Assembly (NCBI RefSeq): GCF_041435355.1
Contig: NZ_CP108442.1
Coordinates: 6,260,501-6,324,500, forward strand
Direction: 5' to 3'
Length of the DNA stretch: 64,000 nt
Source of the DNA: Streptomyces sp. NBC_01276
GTDB taxonomy: Bacteria; Actinomycetota; Actinomycetes; Streptomycetales; Streptomycetaceae
Shown here: positions 44,748-55,394 of the stretch, piece after piece
How positions within the stretch are numbered: the stretch's first letter is position 1
How the letters are laid out: each line of letters begins with the position of its first letter
Program-made: the position numbers and the translations under genes
Notes under the pieces: generated by a model
What the model saw: the letters and a program-made list of their open reading frames with translations, nothing else
Database searches by the model: none
What the model was told of the DNA's origin: nothing

Positions 44748-45983
44748 GTGGACAAGCCGGGTAAGCCGAAGGTCGTGCTGGGGGTCAGCGGCGGGATCGC
44801 CGCGTACAAGGCCTGTGAGCTGCTGCGCCGGCTGACGGAGTCGGGGCACGACGTCCGGGTGGTGCCCACGGCCGCCTCCCTGAACTTCGTCGGCGAGGCC
44901 ACCTGGTCCGCGCTCTCCGGGAACCCGGCCTCCACCGAGGTCTGGGAGACCGTCCACGAGGTGCCCCACGTGCGCATCGGGCAGGGAGCCGACCTCGTCG
45001 TCGTCGCCCCCGCCACCGCCGACATGCTGGCCAAGGCCGCCCACGGGCTCGCCGACGACCTGCTCACCAACACCCTGCTCACCGCCCGCTGCCCGGTGGT
45101 CTTCGCCCCCGCGATGCACACCGAGATGTGGGAGCACCCCGCCACGCAGGAGAACGTCGCCACGCTCCGCCGCCGCGGCGCCGTCGTGATCGAGCCCGCC
45201 GTGGGCCGGCTCACCGGCAAGGACACCGGCAAGGGCCGGCTGCCCGACCCCGAGGAGATCTACGAGGTCTGCCGCCGGGTCCTGGCGCGCGGTGCGGCCG
45301 GGCCCGACCTGGCCGGACGCCACGTGGTGATCAGCGCCGGCGGGACCCGGGAGCCGCTCGACCCCGTCCGCTTCCTCGGCAACCGCTCCTCCGGCAAGCA
45401 GGGCTACGCCCTCGCCCGCACGGCCGCCGCCCGCGGAGCCCGGGTCACCCTCGTCGCGGCCAACACCGCGCTCGCGGACCCGGCCGGAGTGGACGTCGTA
45501 CGCGTGGGGACCGCCCTCCAGCTGCGCGAGGCGGTGCTGAAGGCGGCCGCCGACGCCGACGCAGTCGTGATGGCGGCGGCGGTGGCCGACTTCCGGCCGG
45601 CCCGGTACGCCGACGGCAAGATCAAGAAGAAGGACGGACAGGACCCCGCGCCCGTCGCCCTCGTGCGCAACCCCGACGTGCTCGCGGAGATCTCCGCCGA
45701 CCGGGCCCGGGAGGGCCAGGTCGTCGTCGGTTTCGCCGCCGAGACCGACGACGTGCTCGCCAACGGCCGGGCCAAGCTCCGCCGCAAGGGGTGTGACCTT
45801 CTCGTGGTCAACGAGGTCGGCGCCACCAAGACCTTCGGTTCGGAGGAGAATGAGGCAGTCGTCCTGGCCTCCGATGGTGGAGAGACTCCGGTGCCCCACG
45901 GTCCGAAGGAAGCTCTGGCGGACGTGATTTGGGACCGGGTGGTGGGACTCCTCGCACCCCAGGACGGCTCCAGAAGCGCCTGA
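44748..45983 (+). CDS. coaBC: bifunctional phosphopantothenoylcysteine decarboxylase / phosphopantothenate-cysteine ligase
   Basis: 411 residues. The second of two adjacent GTG codons (44748) is preferred because GGAG lies 6 bases upstream. CoaC flavin domain: LGVSGGIAAYKACELLR, HVRIGQGADLVVVAPATADMLAK and FAPAMHTEMWEHPA; CoaB domain from about 195: VISAGGTREPLDPVRFLGNRSSGKQG. Two steps of coenzyme A synthesis. Confidence 0.96.
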   Translation: MDKPGKPKVVLGVSGGIAAYKACELLRRLTESGHDVRVVPTAASLNFVGEATWSALSGNPASTEVWETVHEVPHVRIGQGADLVVVAPATADMLAKAAHGLADDLLTNTLLTARCPVVFAPAMHTEMWEHPATQENVATLRRRGAVVIEPAVGRLTGKDTGKGRLPDPEEIYEVCRRVLARGAAGPDLAGRHVVISAGGTREPLDPVRFLGNRSSGKQGYALARTAAARGARVTLVAANTALADPAGVDVVRVGTALQLREAVLKAAADADAVVMAAAVADFRPARYADGKIKKKDGQDPAPVALVRNPDVLAEISADRAREGQVVVGFAAETDDVLANGRAKLRRKGCDLLVVNEVGATKTFGSEENEAVVLASDGGETPVPHGPKEALADVIWDRVVGLLAPQDGSRSA

Positions 45984-46178
45984 GCGTCGCTCTTCTCGGA
46001 GGCAAATCCGTGCGTCAGAATGGAGTGCCGCAGGTCACATGGCTCCCATAAGGCGAGACGGGTGGTCCGGCGAACGGTGGCGACCGATAAACTGCAACCT
46101 GGAACGTGACCGGGCGCAGCCCCCGGTGTGGTTCCGCCAAATGATCAGCCAGCAGCCGCTGCAACCCCAGGGAGCGTT

Positions 46179-47387
<1,209 letters not shown>

Positions 47388-47403
47388 ACGCCGCCGCACG
47401 CGA

Positions 47404-47439
47404 CGAACGGCCCCGGACCGCGAGGTCCGGGGCCGTTCG
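47404..47439. terminator. 16-bp terminator between metK and priA
   Basis: Perfect arms around a GCGA loop, 17 bases after metK. Confidence 0.85.
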
Positions 47440-47469
47440 CTGTCAGTGGTCTTTGGTAAGAATGCCTGT

Positions 47470-49569
47470 GTGAGCAGCGCGAACGATTCCCCGCCGGAGC
47501 AGCTCGCACTGATCCGGGAGATGGTCGCCGAGGCGAAGGCCAAGGCGCCCAAGGCCAAACCGCGGACCTGGCGCGGGGCCGCGGTCGCCGAGGAGCTGCC
47601 CGTCGCCCGCGTCCTGGTGAACAAGGGCGTGCTCCACCTCGACCGGCTCTTCGACTACGCGGTGCCCGCCGAGCTCGCCGAGACCGCCCGGCCGGGCGTC
47701 CGCGTCCGGGTCCGCTTCGGCGCCGGCTCCCACCGCGTGCACGGCGGCCGCCGTGAGGGCGGCGGGCTCATCGACGGCTTCATCGTGGAGCGGTGCGCCG
47801 AGTCCGACTACAACGGGGCGCTGGCCGCCCTGGCCCAGGTGGTCTCGCCCGAGGTCGTCCTCTCCGCGCCCGTGCTGGCCCTCGCCCGCGCCGTCGCCGA
47901 CCGGTACGCGGGCAGCCTCGCCGACGTCCTCCAGCTCGCCCTGCCCGCGCGCAGCGCCCGCGCCGAGGCCAAACCCTCGCCCGAACCGCTGCCCCCGCCC
48001 CCCGTGCCCGAGCCCGGCGGCTGGACCCGCTACGGCGCCGGGCCCGCGTTCCTGCGGGCCCTCGCCACCGGCGGGGCCCCCCGCGCCGTGTGGACCGCCC
48101 TGCCCGGCCCCGGCTGGGCCGGGGAACTGGCCCGTGCCATGGCGGCGACCCTCGCCTCCGGCCGGGGCGCCCTGGCCGTGGTCCCGGACGGGCGCACCGC
48201 CGCCCGGGTCGACGCCGCCCTCACCGAACTGCTCGGCGAGGGGCGGCACGCCCTGCTGACGGCCGAGTCCGGGCCCGAGAAGCGCTACCGGCAGTGGCTC
48301 GCGGTGAGCCGGGGCTCGGTGCGCGCGGTCGTCGGCACCCGGGCCGCGATGTTCGCCCCCGTGCGCGACCTCGGGCTGGTGGCGATCTGGGACGACGGGG
48401 ATTCCAGCCACAGCGACGACCACGCCCCCTTCCCGCACGTCCGCGAGGTCCTGGAACTGCGCGCCGTCACCGACGGCTGCGCCTTCCTGGCCGGCGGCAC
48501 CAGCTGCACGGTGGAGGCCGCCCAGCTCGTCGAGACGGGCTGGGCCCGCCCGCTCGTGGCCGACCGGGAGACGGTGCGCTCCGTCGCCCCGCGCATCCGC
48601 ACCGTCGGCGACGAACTGCTGGCGCGCGACGGGGCGGCCCGCGCGGCCCGGCTGCCGAGCCTCGCCTGGGAGACCGTCCGGGAGGGCCTGAAGACCGGGC
48701 CGGTCCTCGTCCAGGTGCCCCGGCGCGGCTACGCGCCCCGGCTCGCCTGCGAGCGCTGCCGCACCCCCGCCCGCTGCACCGTGTGCGCCGGGCCCCTGGA
48801 GGCCCCCGACGAGCGGGACCTGCACTGCGGCTGGTGCGGCCGGGCCGAGAGCGCCTGGCACTGCCAGGAGTGCGGGTCCTTCCGGCTCCGCGCCCAGGTG
48901 GTGGGCGCGCGGCGCACCGCCGAGGAGCTGGGCCGGGCCTTCCCCGCCGTGCCCGTACGGACTTCCGGGCGCGACCACGTGCTGGACGAGGTGCCGGACC
49001 GCCCGGCACTGGTGGTGTGCACCCCGGGGGCCGAGCCGGTCGCCGCGGGCGCCGGGTACGCGGCGGCGCTGCTGCTGGACGGCTGGGCCATGCTGGGCCG
49101 GCCCGACCTGCGGGCGGGGGAGGAGGCGCTGCGCCGCTGGATCGCCGCCGCGTCGCTGGTGCGCGGGGAGGGGCAGGTGGTCGTCGTGGCCGAGCCGACG
49201 CTGCGGCCCGTGCAGGCGCTGGTGCGCTGGGACCCGGTCGGGCACGCCGTACGGGAACTGGCCGAGCGGGCCCAGCTGGGTTTCCCGCCGGTGTCGCGGA
49301 TGGCCGCCGTGGCGGGCCGGGGGGAGGCGCTGGAGGCCTTCCTCGGGGCCGTCGGGCTGCCGCCGGACGCGGAGGTCCTGGGACCCGTACCGCTGCCCGG
49401 GCGGCGGGGGGAGCCCTCACCGGGGGAGCGGGCCCTGGTCCGGGTCCCGCCGGGGAGCGGGGCCGCGCTGGCCGCGGCGCTGAAGTCGGCGCAGGCCGCG
49501 CGGATGGCGCGGGGCGTCGCGGCGGCGGACGCGGTCCGGATCCGGATCGACCCGCCGGACATCGGCTGA
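47470..49569 (+). CDS. priA: primosomal protein N' (PriA), actinobacterial form without helicase motifs
   Basis: About 699 residues from GTG at 47470 (no SD; AAGAAT 6 bases upstream may be a -10 for leaderless expression). The N-terminal 3'-DNA-binding domain (ARVLVNKGVLHLDRLFDYAVP, GVRVRVRFGA) and eight-cysteine zinc region (CERC, CTVC, CGWC, CQEC near 430-470) are kept. Walker A is replaced by ALPGPGWAGEL and the DEEH box by WDDG, so ATP-driven unwinding is not expected. Probably a replication-restart loading platform. Confidence 0.93.
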   Translation: MSSANDSPPEQLALIREMVAEAKAKAPKAKPRTWRGAAVAEELPVARVLVNKGVLHLDRLFDYAVPAELAETARPGVRVRVRFGAGSHRVHGGRREGGGLIDGFIVERCAESDYNGALAALAQVVSPEVVLSAPVLALARAVADRYAGSLADVLQLALPARSARAEAKPSPEPLPPPPVPEPGGWTRYGAGPAFLRALATGGAPRAVWTALPGPGWAGELARAMAATLASGRGALAVVPDGRTAARVDAALTELLGEGRHALLTAESGPEKRYRQWLAVSRGSVRAVVGTRAAMFAPVRDLGLVAIWDDGDSSHSDDHAPFPHVREVLELRAVTDGCAFLAGGTSCTVEAAQLVETGWARPLVADRETVRSVAPRIRTVGDELLARDGAARAARLPSLAWETVREGLKTGPVLVQVPRRGYAPRLACERCRTPARCTVCAGPLEAPDERDLHCGWCGRAESAWHCQECGSFRLRAQVVGARRTAEELGRAFPAVPVRTSGRDHVLDEVPDRPALVVCTPGAEPVAAGAGYAAALLLDGWAMLGRPDLRAGEEALRRWIAAASLVRGEGQVVVVAEPTLRPVQALVRWDPVGHAVRELAERAQLGFPPVSRMAAVAGRGEALEAFLGAVGLPPDAEVLGPVPLPGRRGEPSPGERALVRVPPGSGAALAAALKSAQAARMARGVAAADAVRIRIDPPDIG

Positions 49570-49676
49570 GGCCGGGTGGCGGGGGCCGCTGCGCGGGGCC
49601 GTTCGCCCCGCGTCGCCCTCCGCCCGTTCCCCGGGGCGGGCCCCGGGCCCGTTCCGGGCGCCGCGCACCCGGTGCG

Positions 49677-49735
49677 CTCGAACGCCGCCCGGGCTGGAGT
49701 CCCGCTGCGCGGCTCCAGCCCCGCCGGCGTTCGAG
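49677..49735. repeat. 59-base imperfect palindrome, dispersed Streptomyces-type intergenic repeat
   Basis: Outer arms CTCGAACGCCG/CGGCGTTCGAG (11 bp) and inner arms GGGCTGGAG/CTCCAGCCC (9 bp) separated by 3-base mismatches, with a 13-base loop. From memory, very similar CTCCAGCCCCGCCGGCGTT strings recur in intergenic regions of Streptomyces genomes. It lies between convergent priA and the HTH gene and may also terminate transcription. The rest of the 226-base gap (49570-49795) is G/C-rich with no gene seen. Confidence 0.6.
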
Positions 49736-49795
49736 GCACGTGCTCCCGCTGCGTCGGTGCCGTCGGGGGTCGGCGTCCCGGCGGCGCGGACGGGG

Positions 49796-50320
49796 TCAGC
49801 CGTTGCGGGGTCCCGGGAACGCCGACTGGCGGGCGGCCGGGGCGGCGGCGGCCTGGGTGTCCTCGCGCACCGGCTGCGGGGGCACCGAGCGGGCCGCCGG
49901 GATGGTGGGCAGCGGACCGAGCGTCCGGGTCGTGGTGCCCTCGGCCGGCGGCTCAGCGGACTCGGCGGCCTGCGCGCGGCGTGCCCCGTAGCGGCGGTGC
50001 ACGGCCTGCTTGGTGACACCGAGCGCGGAGCCGACCGCGTCCCACGAGAAGCCGAGCGAGCGGTCGAAGTCCACCGCCGCGGTGACCAGCGTCTCGACGC
50101 TGTCCCGCAGCTCCTGGGCGAGCCGGACGGTGGGTGCGGGGGCCCTGCCGTAGACGACGAAGCCCGTGGACGGCCCGGAGCGGCGCGGGCGGTACACGTT
50201 GCCGAGCTGGGCGGTGAGGGTGCGCAGAGCGTCCACCTGTCGGCGAACCCGCTCGATGTCCCGCACGAGGAGGTGCAGGCTGGCCCGTGCTTGGGCGTCA
50301 TGAGTGGCGTGGTCGGCCAT
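49796..50320 (-). CDS. helix-turn-helix DNA-binding protein
   Basis: 174 residues from ATG at 50320 (AGAGG upstream; the longer frame is rejected because it crosses the fmt promoter). A helical N-terminal half ([27 protein letters not shown]) precedes an HTH ([25 protein letters not shown], about 105-130) and a Pro/Ala-rich tail. The HTH resembles sigma-factor/resolvase-like recognition helices. No ligand-binding domain. Divergent from fmt; target unknown. Confidence 0.78.
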   Translation of the reverse strand: MADHATHDAQARASLHLLVRDIERVRRQVDALRTLTAQLGNVYRPRRSGPSTGFVVYGRAPAPTVRLAQELRDSVETLVTAAVDFDRSLGFSWDAVGSALGVTKQAVHRRYGARRAQAAESAEPPAEGTTTRTLGPLPTIPAARSVPPQPVREDTQAAAAPAARQSAFPGPRNG

Positions 50321-50573
50321 GAAGAAGCCTCTCGAACCGGTGCTGGAGAGCGGATCGGGCCGCAGACACCGTTCTCGTTCGCGGCCCGTTTCGGTCAATC
50401 TGCCTTGACCAACGCGCCATACCGCGAGGAAGTCACGCTCCAGGGGCGTGTCGGCATATGCGAGAGGCGCGCGTGTGTGCGTACGCCCCCCTCGGCACCG
50501 CAGGTGGGCGGGCGGGGGCGGGCCCCATAGACTGGTGCGCTGCTGACAGCCGAGATAGCGAGGTAGGACCCCA

Positions 50574-51518
50574 GTGAAGCTCGTCTTCGCAGGCACCCCC
50601 GAGGTCGCCGTGCCCGCCCTGGACGCCCTGATCGCCTCCGGGCGGCACGAGGTCGCCGCCGTCATCACCCGGCCCGACGCCCCGGCCGGCCGCGGACGCC
50701 GGCTCGTGGCCAGCCCGGTCGCCGAACGCGCCGAGGAAGCCGGGATCGAGGTGCTCAAGCCCGCGCGGCCGCGCGACGAGGAGTTCCAGGCCCGGCTGCG
50801 CGAGATCGGCCCGGACTGCTGCCCGGTCGTCGCCTACGGGGCGCTGATCCCCAGGAGCGCCCTGGAGATCCCGGCCCGGGGATGGGTCAACCTGCACTTC
50901 TCCCTGCTCCCCGCCTGGCGCGGCGCGGCCCCCGTCCAGCAGTCGATCATGGCGGGGGACCAGGTCACCGGCGCCTCCACCTTCCGCATCGAGGAAGGGC
51001 TGGACACCGGCCCCGTCTTCGGGGTGCTCACCGAGGAGATCCGCCCGTCCGACACCAGCGGCGACCTGCTGACCCGGCTCGCCTTCGCCGGCGCAGGACT
51101 GCTGTCCGCGACCATGGACGGCATCGAGGACGGCACCCTGCGCGCCGTCCCGCAGCCCGCCGACGGGATCTCGCTCGCGCCGAAGATCACGGTCGAGGAC
51201 GCGCGCGTCGACTGGAACGCCCCCGCGCTGCGCGCCGACCGCGTGGTGCGCGGCTGCACGCCCGCCCCGGGCGCGTGGACCGTCTTCCGCGGCGAGCGGC
51301 TCAAGCTGATCTCCGTGGGGCTCGTCGCCGACCGCACCGACCTCGCGCCGGGCGTGCTGGCCCCGGCCAAGAACAACGTGTACGTCGGCACCGGCTCGCA
51401 CGCCGTCGAGCTGCTGTGGGTACAGCCGCAGGGCAAGAAGCCGATGAAGGGCGCCGACTGGGCCCGCGGGGTGCGTATCGCTCCCGGCGAGCGCCTGGGC
51501 GCGGCCGACGTAGGCTGA
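50574..51518 (+). CDS. fmt: methionyl-tRNA formyltransferase
   Basis: 314 residues. [17 protein letters not shown] start, [18 protein letters not shown] (about 105-122) with catalytic His and the SLLPxxRG motif, and a C-terminal tRNA-binding domain. Formylates initiator tRNA. GTG start; TAGACT about 45 bases upstream is a fair -10. Confidence 0.96.
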   Translation: MKLVFAGTPEVAVPALDALIASGRHEVAAVITRPDAPAGRGRRLVASPVAERAEEAGIEVLKPARPRDEEFQARLREIGPDCCPVVAYGALIPRSALEIPARGWVNLHFSLLPAWRGAAPVQQSIMAGDQVTGASTFRIEEGLDTGPVFGVLTEEIRPSDTSGDLLTRLAFAGAGLLSATMDGIEDGTLRAVPQPADGISLAPKITVEDARVDWNAPALRADRVVRGCTPAPGAWTVFRGERLKLISVGLVADRTDLAPGVLAPAKNNVYVGTGSHAVELLWVQPQGKKPMKGADWARGVRIAPGERLGAADVG

Positions 51519-51604
51519 TTCCGCGACCGGTCCGCCCCGCGCGGGCCCGGCAGTACCCCGTGACCCACCACCGCAGTACCTCGTAACCCCGGAGCACCTT
51601 TCAC

Positions 51605-53092
51605 GTGAGCGAACAGCCCCGTCGTCGTCCCGCCGCCGCAGGCGCCGGCAAGCCGTCCGGCAAGCAGGGCGGCCGTCCGGCCAAGCCGTACCGCCGGCCC
51701 CAGAAGGACCCCGTCCGGATGCTGGCCTTCGAGGTGCTGCGGGCGGTGGACGAGCGCGACGCCTACGCCAACCTCGTGCTGCCCCCGCTGCTGAAGAAGG
51801 CCCGCCAGGACGAGAGCTTCCAGGCGCGCGACGCGGCCCTGGCCACCGAGCTGGTCTACGGCACCCTGCGCCGCCAGGGCACCTACGACGCGGTGATCAA
51901 GGCCTGCATCGACCGGCCGCTGCGCGAGGTCGACCCGCCGGTGCTGGACGTGCTCTCGCTCGGCGCCCACCAGCTGCTCGGCACCCGCATCCCCACGCAC
52001 GCCGCGGTTTCGGCCAGCGTCGAACTGGCCCGCGTGGTGCTCGGAGACGGCCGGGCCAAGTTCGTGAACGCCGTGCTCCGCAAGATCTCCGCGCACGACC
52101 TCGACGGCTGGCTGGAGCGGGTCGCCCCGCCGTACGAGGACGACGCCGAGGAACACCTCGCCGTCTACCACTCGCACCCCCGCTGGGTCGTCAGCGCCCT
52201 GTGGGACGCCCTGGGCGGAGGCCGCGCCGGGATCGAGGACCTGCTCGAAGCCGACAACGAGCGGCCCGAGGTGACGCTGGTGGCCCGTCCGGGCCGGTCC
52301 ACGCCCGAGGAGCTGCTGGAGGCCGTCGGCGAGGACTCGGCGCTGCCGGGGCGCTGGTCCCCGTACGCGGTGCGGATGGCCGAGGGCGGCGAGCCGGGCG
52401 CGCTGGAGGCCGTCCGCGAGGGGCGCGCCGGCGTGCAGGACGAGGGCAGCCAGCTGGTGGCGATGGCCCTCGCCGCGGTGCCCGTCGAGGGGCGCGACGC
52501 GCGCTGGCTCGACGGCTGCGCGGGTCCCGGCGGCAAGGCGGCGCTGCTCGGCGCGCTGGCCGCGCGGCGCGGAGCCTTCCTGCTGGCCTCCGAGAAGCAG
52601 CCCCACCGGGCCCGGCTCGTGGAGCGCGCGCTGGCCGGGAACCCGGGCCCGTACCAGGTCATCGCGGCCGACGGCACCCGGCCCCCGTGGCTGCCGGGGT
52701 CCTTCGACCGCGTGCTGGTGGACGTGCCCTGCTCCGGCCTGGGCGCGCTGCGGCGCCGGCCCGAGGCCCGCTGGCGGCGGCGCCCCGAGGACCTGGAGGG
52801 CTTCGCGCCGCTCCAGCGCGGGCTGCTGCGCGAGGCGCTCGCCGCGGTGCGCGTGGGCGGTGTCGTGGGATACGCGACCTGCTCCCCGCACCTGGCGGAG
52901 ACCCGGGTGGTCGTGGACGACGTCCTCAAGGGCCGGGGCGCCGGCGCCCGCGCGGTGTCGGCCGAACTGATCGACGCCCGCCCGTACATGCAGGGCGTCC
53001 CCGCCCTCGGCGACGGCCCCGACGTCCAGCTGTGGCCGCACCTGCACGGCACGGACGCGATGTACCTCGCCCTGCTGCGCCGCACGGCGTAG
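51605..53092 (+). CDS. rsmB: 16S rRNA (cytosine-967-C5)-methyltransferase RsmB
   Basis: 495 residues: basic Lys/Arg/Pro-rich start, NusB-like domain (about 35-170), then the SAM-dependent methyltransferase domain with DGCAGPGGKAALLGAL (about 300-315), catalytic Cys in VDVPCSGLGALRRRPE (about 372-387) and the second Cys in YATCSPH. GTG start. Follows fmt (86-base gap), a conserved pair. Confidence 0.95.
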   Translation: MSEQPRRRPAAAGAGKPSGKQGGRPAKPYRRPQKDPVRMLAFEVLRAVDERDAYANLVLPPLLKKARQDESFQARDAALATELVYGTLRRQGTYDAVIKACIDRPLREVDPPVLDVLSLGAHQLLGTRIPTHAAVSASVELARVVLGDGRAKFVNAVLRKISAHDLDGWLERVAPPYEDDAEEHLAVYHSHPRWVVSALWDALGGGRAGIEDLLEADNERPEVTLVARPGRSTPEELLEAVGEDSALPGRWSPYAVRMAEGGEPGALEAVREGRAGVQDEGSQLVAMALAAVPVEGRDARWLDGCAGPGGKAALLGALAARRGAFLLASEKQPHRARLVERALAGNPGPYQVIAADGTRPPWLPGSFDRVLVDVPCSGLGALRRRPEARWRRRPEDLEGFAPLQRGLLREALAAVRVGGVVGYATCSPHLAETRVVVDDVLKGRGAGARAVSAELIDARPYMQGVPALGDGPDVQLWPHLHGTDAMYLALLRRTA

Positions 53093-53108
53093 CGGGGCGG
53101 CAGGGCCC

Positions 53109-54392
53109 TCACACCCCGGTGCGCCGGGAGCGGACCGGGGAGAGGGCGATCGGGACGCAGGACAGGGACAGGAAGGCGGCGCCGGCCCACAGGGCGGCGT
53201 GGAGACCGGCCGCCGCGGCGAGGAGGCCCGACAGGGCGGAGCCGAGGGCCAGGGCGCCGGTCAGCATGAAGCGGAAGGTCGCGTTCATGCGGCCGAGGAG
53301 CGGGTCCGGGGTCAGGTGCTGGCGGAGGCTGACGCCGAGGACGTTGTTGGAGCCGATCGTCATGTGGGCCAGCAGCCAGGCCGCGCCCGCCGCCCAGAGC
53401 CACCCCCCGTGGTCCAACAGGGGCACCAGGAGCGCCGCCGGGGTCAGGCTGAGGGTGAGGGCGCGGCCGTAGCCCACGCGGGCCGCGAAGGGCCGCGCCA
53501 GCCGGGCGCCGAGCAGCACTCCCGCGCCGCCCGCCGCCCAGAACAGGCCGAGCGCGGCCGGGGACAGGCCGAGCTCCCGTACGAACAGCACGGGCAGCAT
53601 CGCGTTGACGGCGGAGCCGCCCAGGTTGGTGAGGGTCGAGGTCAGGGCCAGTGCCCGCAGTTCCCCGTGGCCCAGTACGTGGCGCAGGCCCTCCATGATC
53701 TGCCGCCGCAGCGGTGTCCGGGCGGCGGCCGGCGGCGCGGGGACGGGACGGATCCGCAGCAGGCCCAGCGCGGAGCCGAGGTAGCCGAGCGCGCAGCCCG
53801 CCAGGGCGACCGGCGCGGTGAGGGCGGCGATGAGGGCACCGCCCGCGCCCCGTCCGGCGATGTTCGCCGTGGCCATCAGGGTCACGAGGGCGGCGTTCGC
53901 AGGGACCAGGGCGTCCCGCCCGACCAGCTGCGGCAGCACGCTCTGGGCCCCGACCTCGGAGAACACGGTGGCGCAGCCGGCGAGCAGGACGACCGCGTAC
54001 AGCTGGGCCAGGGTGAGCCGGTCGAGCCACCAGGCGGCGGGCAGGGAGGCGAAGAGCCCGGCGCGGGCGAGGTCGGCCGCGATCAGCACCCGACGGGTGC
54101 GCAGCCGGTCCACCCAGGCCCCGGCCGGGAGGCCGATCAGCAGGAAGGCGGCGGTGGAGAGCGCGGCGAGCGCGCCGACCTGGGCGGCGCTCGCGCGCAG
54201 GCCGGTCAGGGCGAGCAGCGGGACGGCGATGTAGCCGGTGTTGGCGGCGGACTGGCTGAGGGTCGTGGCGCCGAAGAGGGCGCGGAAGTCCCGGTTGCGC
54301 CACGGGCTGCCGGACGCCGTGCGACGGCCGGAGGATTCGGCGGATTCGGCGGATTCTGCGGTTTCGTCTGGTGCGGTGGGGACGGACGCCAT
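53109..54392 (-). CDS. MFS transporter (drug/enterobactin-exporter-like)
   Basis: About 427 residues from ATG at 54392 (AGGAG 11 bases upstream; an ATG at 54446 is the alternative). Twelve hydrophobic segments with the MFS loop motif GAWVDRLRTRRVLIAAD between helices 2 and 3. Hydrophobic profile and NRDFRALFGATTLSQSA start fit the DHA3 exporter group. Substrate unknown. Convergent with rsmB. Confidence 0.85.
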   Translation of the reverse strand: MASVPTAPDETAESAESAESSGRRTASGSPWRNRDFRALFGATTLSQSAANTGYIAVPLLALTGLRASAAQVGALAALSTAAFLLIGLPAGAWVDRLRTRRVLIAADLARAGLFASLPAAWWLDRLTLAQLYAVVLLAGCATVFSEVGAQSVLPQLVGRDALVPANAALVTLMATANIAGRGAGGALIAALTAPVALAGCALGYLGSALGLLRIRPVPAPPAAARTPLRRQIMEGLRHVLGHGELRALALTSTLTNLGGSAVNAMLPVLFVRELGLSPAALGLFWAAGGAGVLLGARLARPFAARVGYGRALTLSLTPAALLVPLLDHGGWLWAAGAAWLLAHMTIGSNNVLGVSLRQHLTPDPLLGRMNATFRFMLTGALALGSALSGLLAAAAGLHAALWAGAAFLSLSCVPIALSPVRSRRTGV

Positions 54393-54579
54393 GCCTGGGC
54401 TGACTCCTCGGGACGGGCCGGACCGCCCGGGGACGGTGTCTGTCATGCGCAGAACCGTCCACCACCCGCACATCGAAGGACAAGTGAAATATGCTCCATG
54501 ATCAATTAAGTGCCGCTACGGAAACCCCGAGTTCCGGGGCCGTGGCCGGAAGTGGCCGAGGGCATGGCAGGCTTGGGGC

Positions 54580-55266
54580 ATGGCCGTTCAGATCAATCCC
54601 AGCATCCTGTCCGCCGACTTCGCCCGTCTCGCCGACGAGGCGCGGGCCGTCGAGGGGGCCGACTGGCTGCACGTCGACGTCATGGACAACCATTTCGTCC
54701 CGAACCTCACCCTCGGCGTCCCGATCGTGGAGTCCCTGAGCCGTGCCACGGACATCCCGCTGGACCTGCACCTGATGATCGAGGACCCGGACCGCTGGGC
54801 GCCGCAGTACGTGGAGGCCGGGGCCGGTTCCGTCACCTTCCACGCCGAGGCCGCCGCGGCTCCGGTGCGCCTCGCTCGGGAGATCCGGGCGAAGGGGGCC
54901 CGTGCGGCGATGGCGCTCAAGCCCGGCACCCCGATCGAGCAGTACGAGGACATCCTCCCCGAGCTCGACATGGTGCTGATCATGACGGTCGAGCCGGGCT
55001 TCGGCGGCCAGTCCTTCCTCGACATCATGCTGCCCAAGGTCCGCCGGACCCGGGAGCTGATCGCCAAGCACGGGCTGGAGCTGTGGCTCCAGGTCGACGG
55101 CGGGGTCTCGGCCTCCACGATCGAGCGGGTGGCGGAGGCCGGCGCCGACGTGTTCGTCGCGGGCAGCGCGGTCTACGGGGCGGTCGACCCGGCCGCCGCG
55201 GTGCGGACCCTGCGTGAGCAGGCGGGTGCGGCGATCGCCGCCGCCCCCTGGGCGTGCGACCACTGA
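54580..55266 (+). CDS. rpe: ribulose-phosphate 3-epimerase
   Basis: 228 residues, TIM barrel. [13 protein letters not shown] start, [16 protein letters not shown] (metal His/Asp), [23 protein letters not shown] and LQVDGGVS. Interconverts ribulose-5-P and xylulose-5-P. CAGGCT ends 6 bases before the ATG, a weak leaderless -10. Confidence 0.97.
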   Translation: MAVQINPSILSADFARLADEARAVEGADWLHVDVMDNHFVPNLTLGVPIVESLSRATDIPLDLHLMIEDPDRWAPQYVEAGAGSVTFHAEAAAAPVRLAREIRAKGARAAMALKPGTPIEQYEDILPELDMVLIMTVEPGFGGQSFLDIMLPKVRRTRELIAKHGLELWLQVDGGVSASTIERVAEAGADVFVAGSAVYGAVDPAAAVRTLREQAGAAIAAAPWACDH

Positions 55267-55394
55267 GCGAGGCTTGATGAACAGCTCGGTGAACGGAAGC
55301 CGTCCAGGCTGATCAACGGCCGTCGGATCTGACAGGATGAACGGCGAGTCGAGAGTGTGAACACGACAGTGTGAACAGCAGTGAGGAGAGCGCG

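Noticed and set aside
45984..46178. Possible SAM riboswitch upstream of metK
   Set aside because: I could not fit the region to a SAM-I, SAM-II or SAM-IV core; only generic GC stems are seen. A covariance-model scan would decide.
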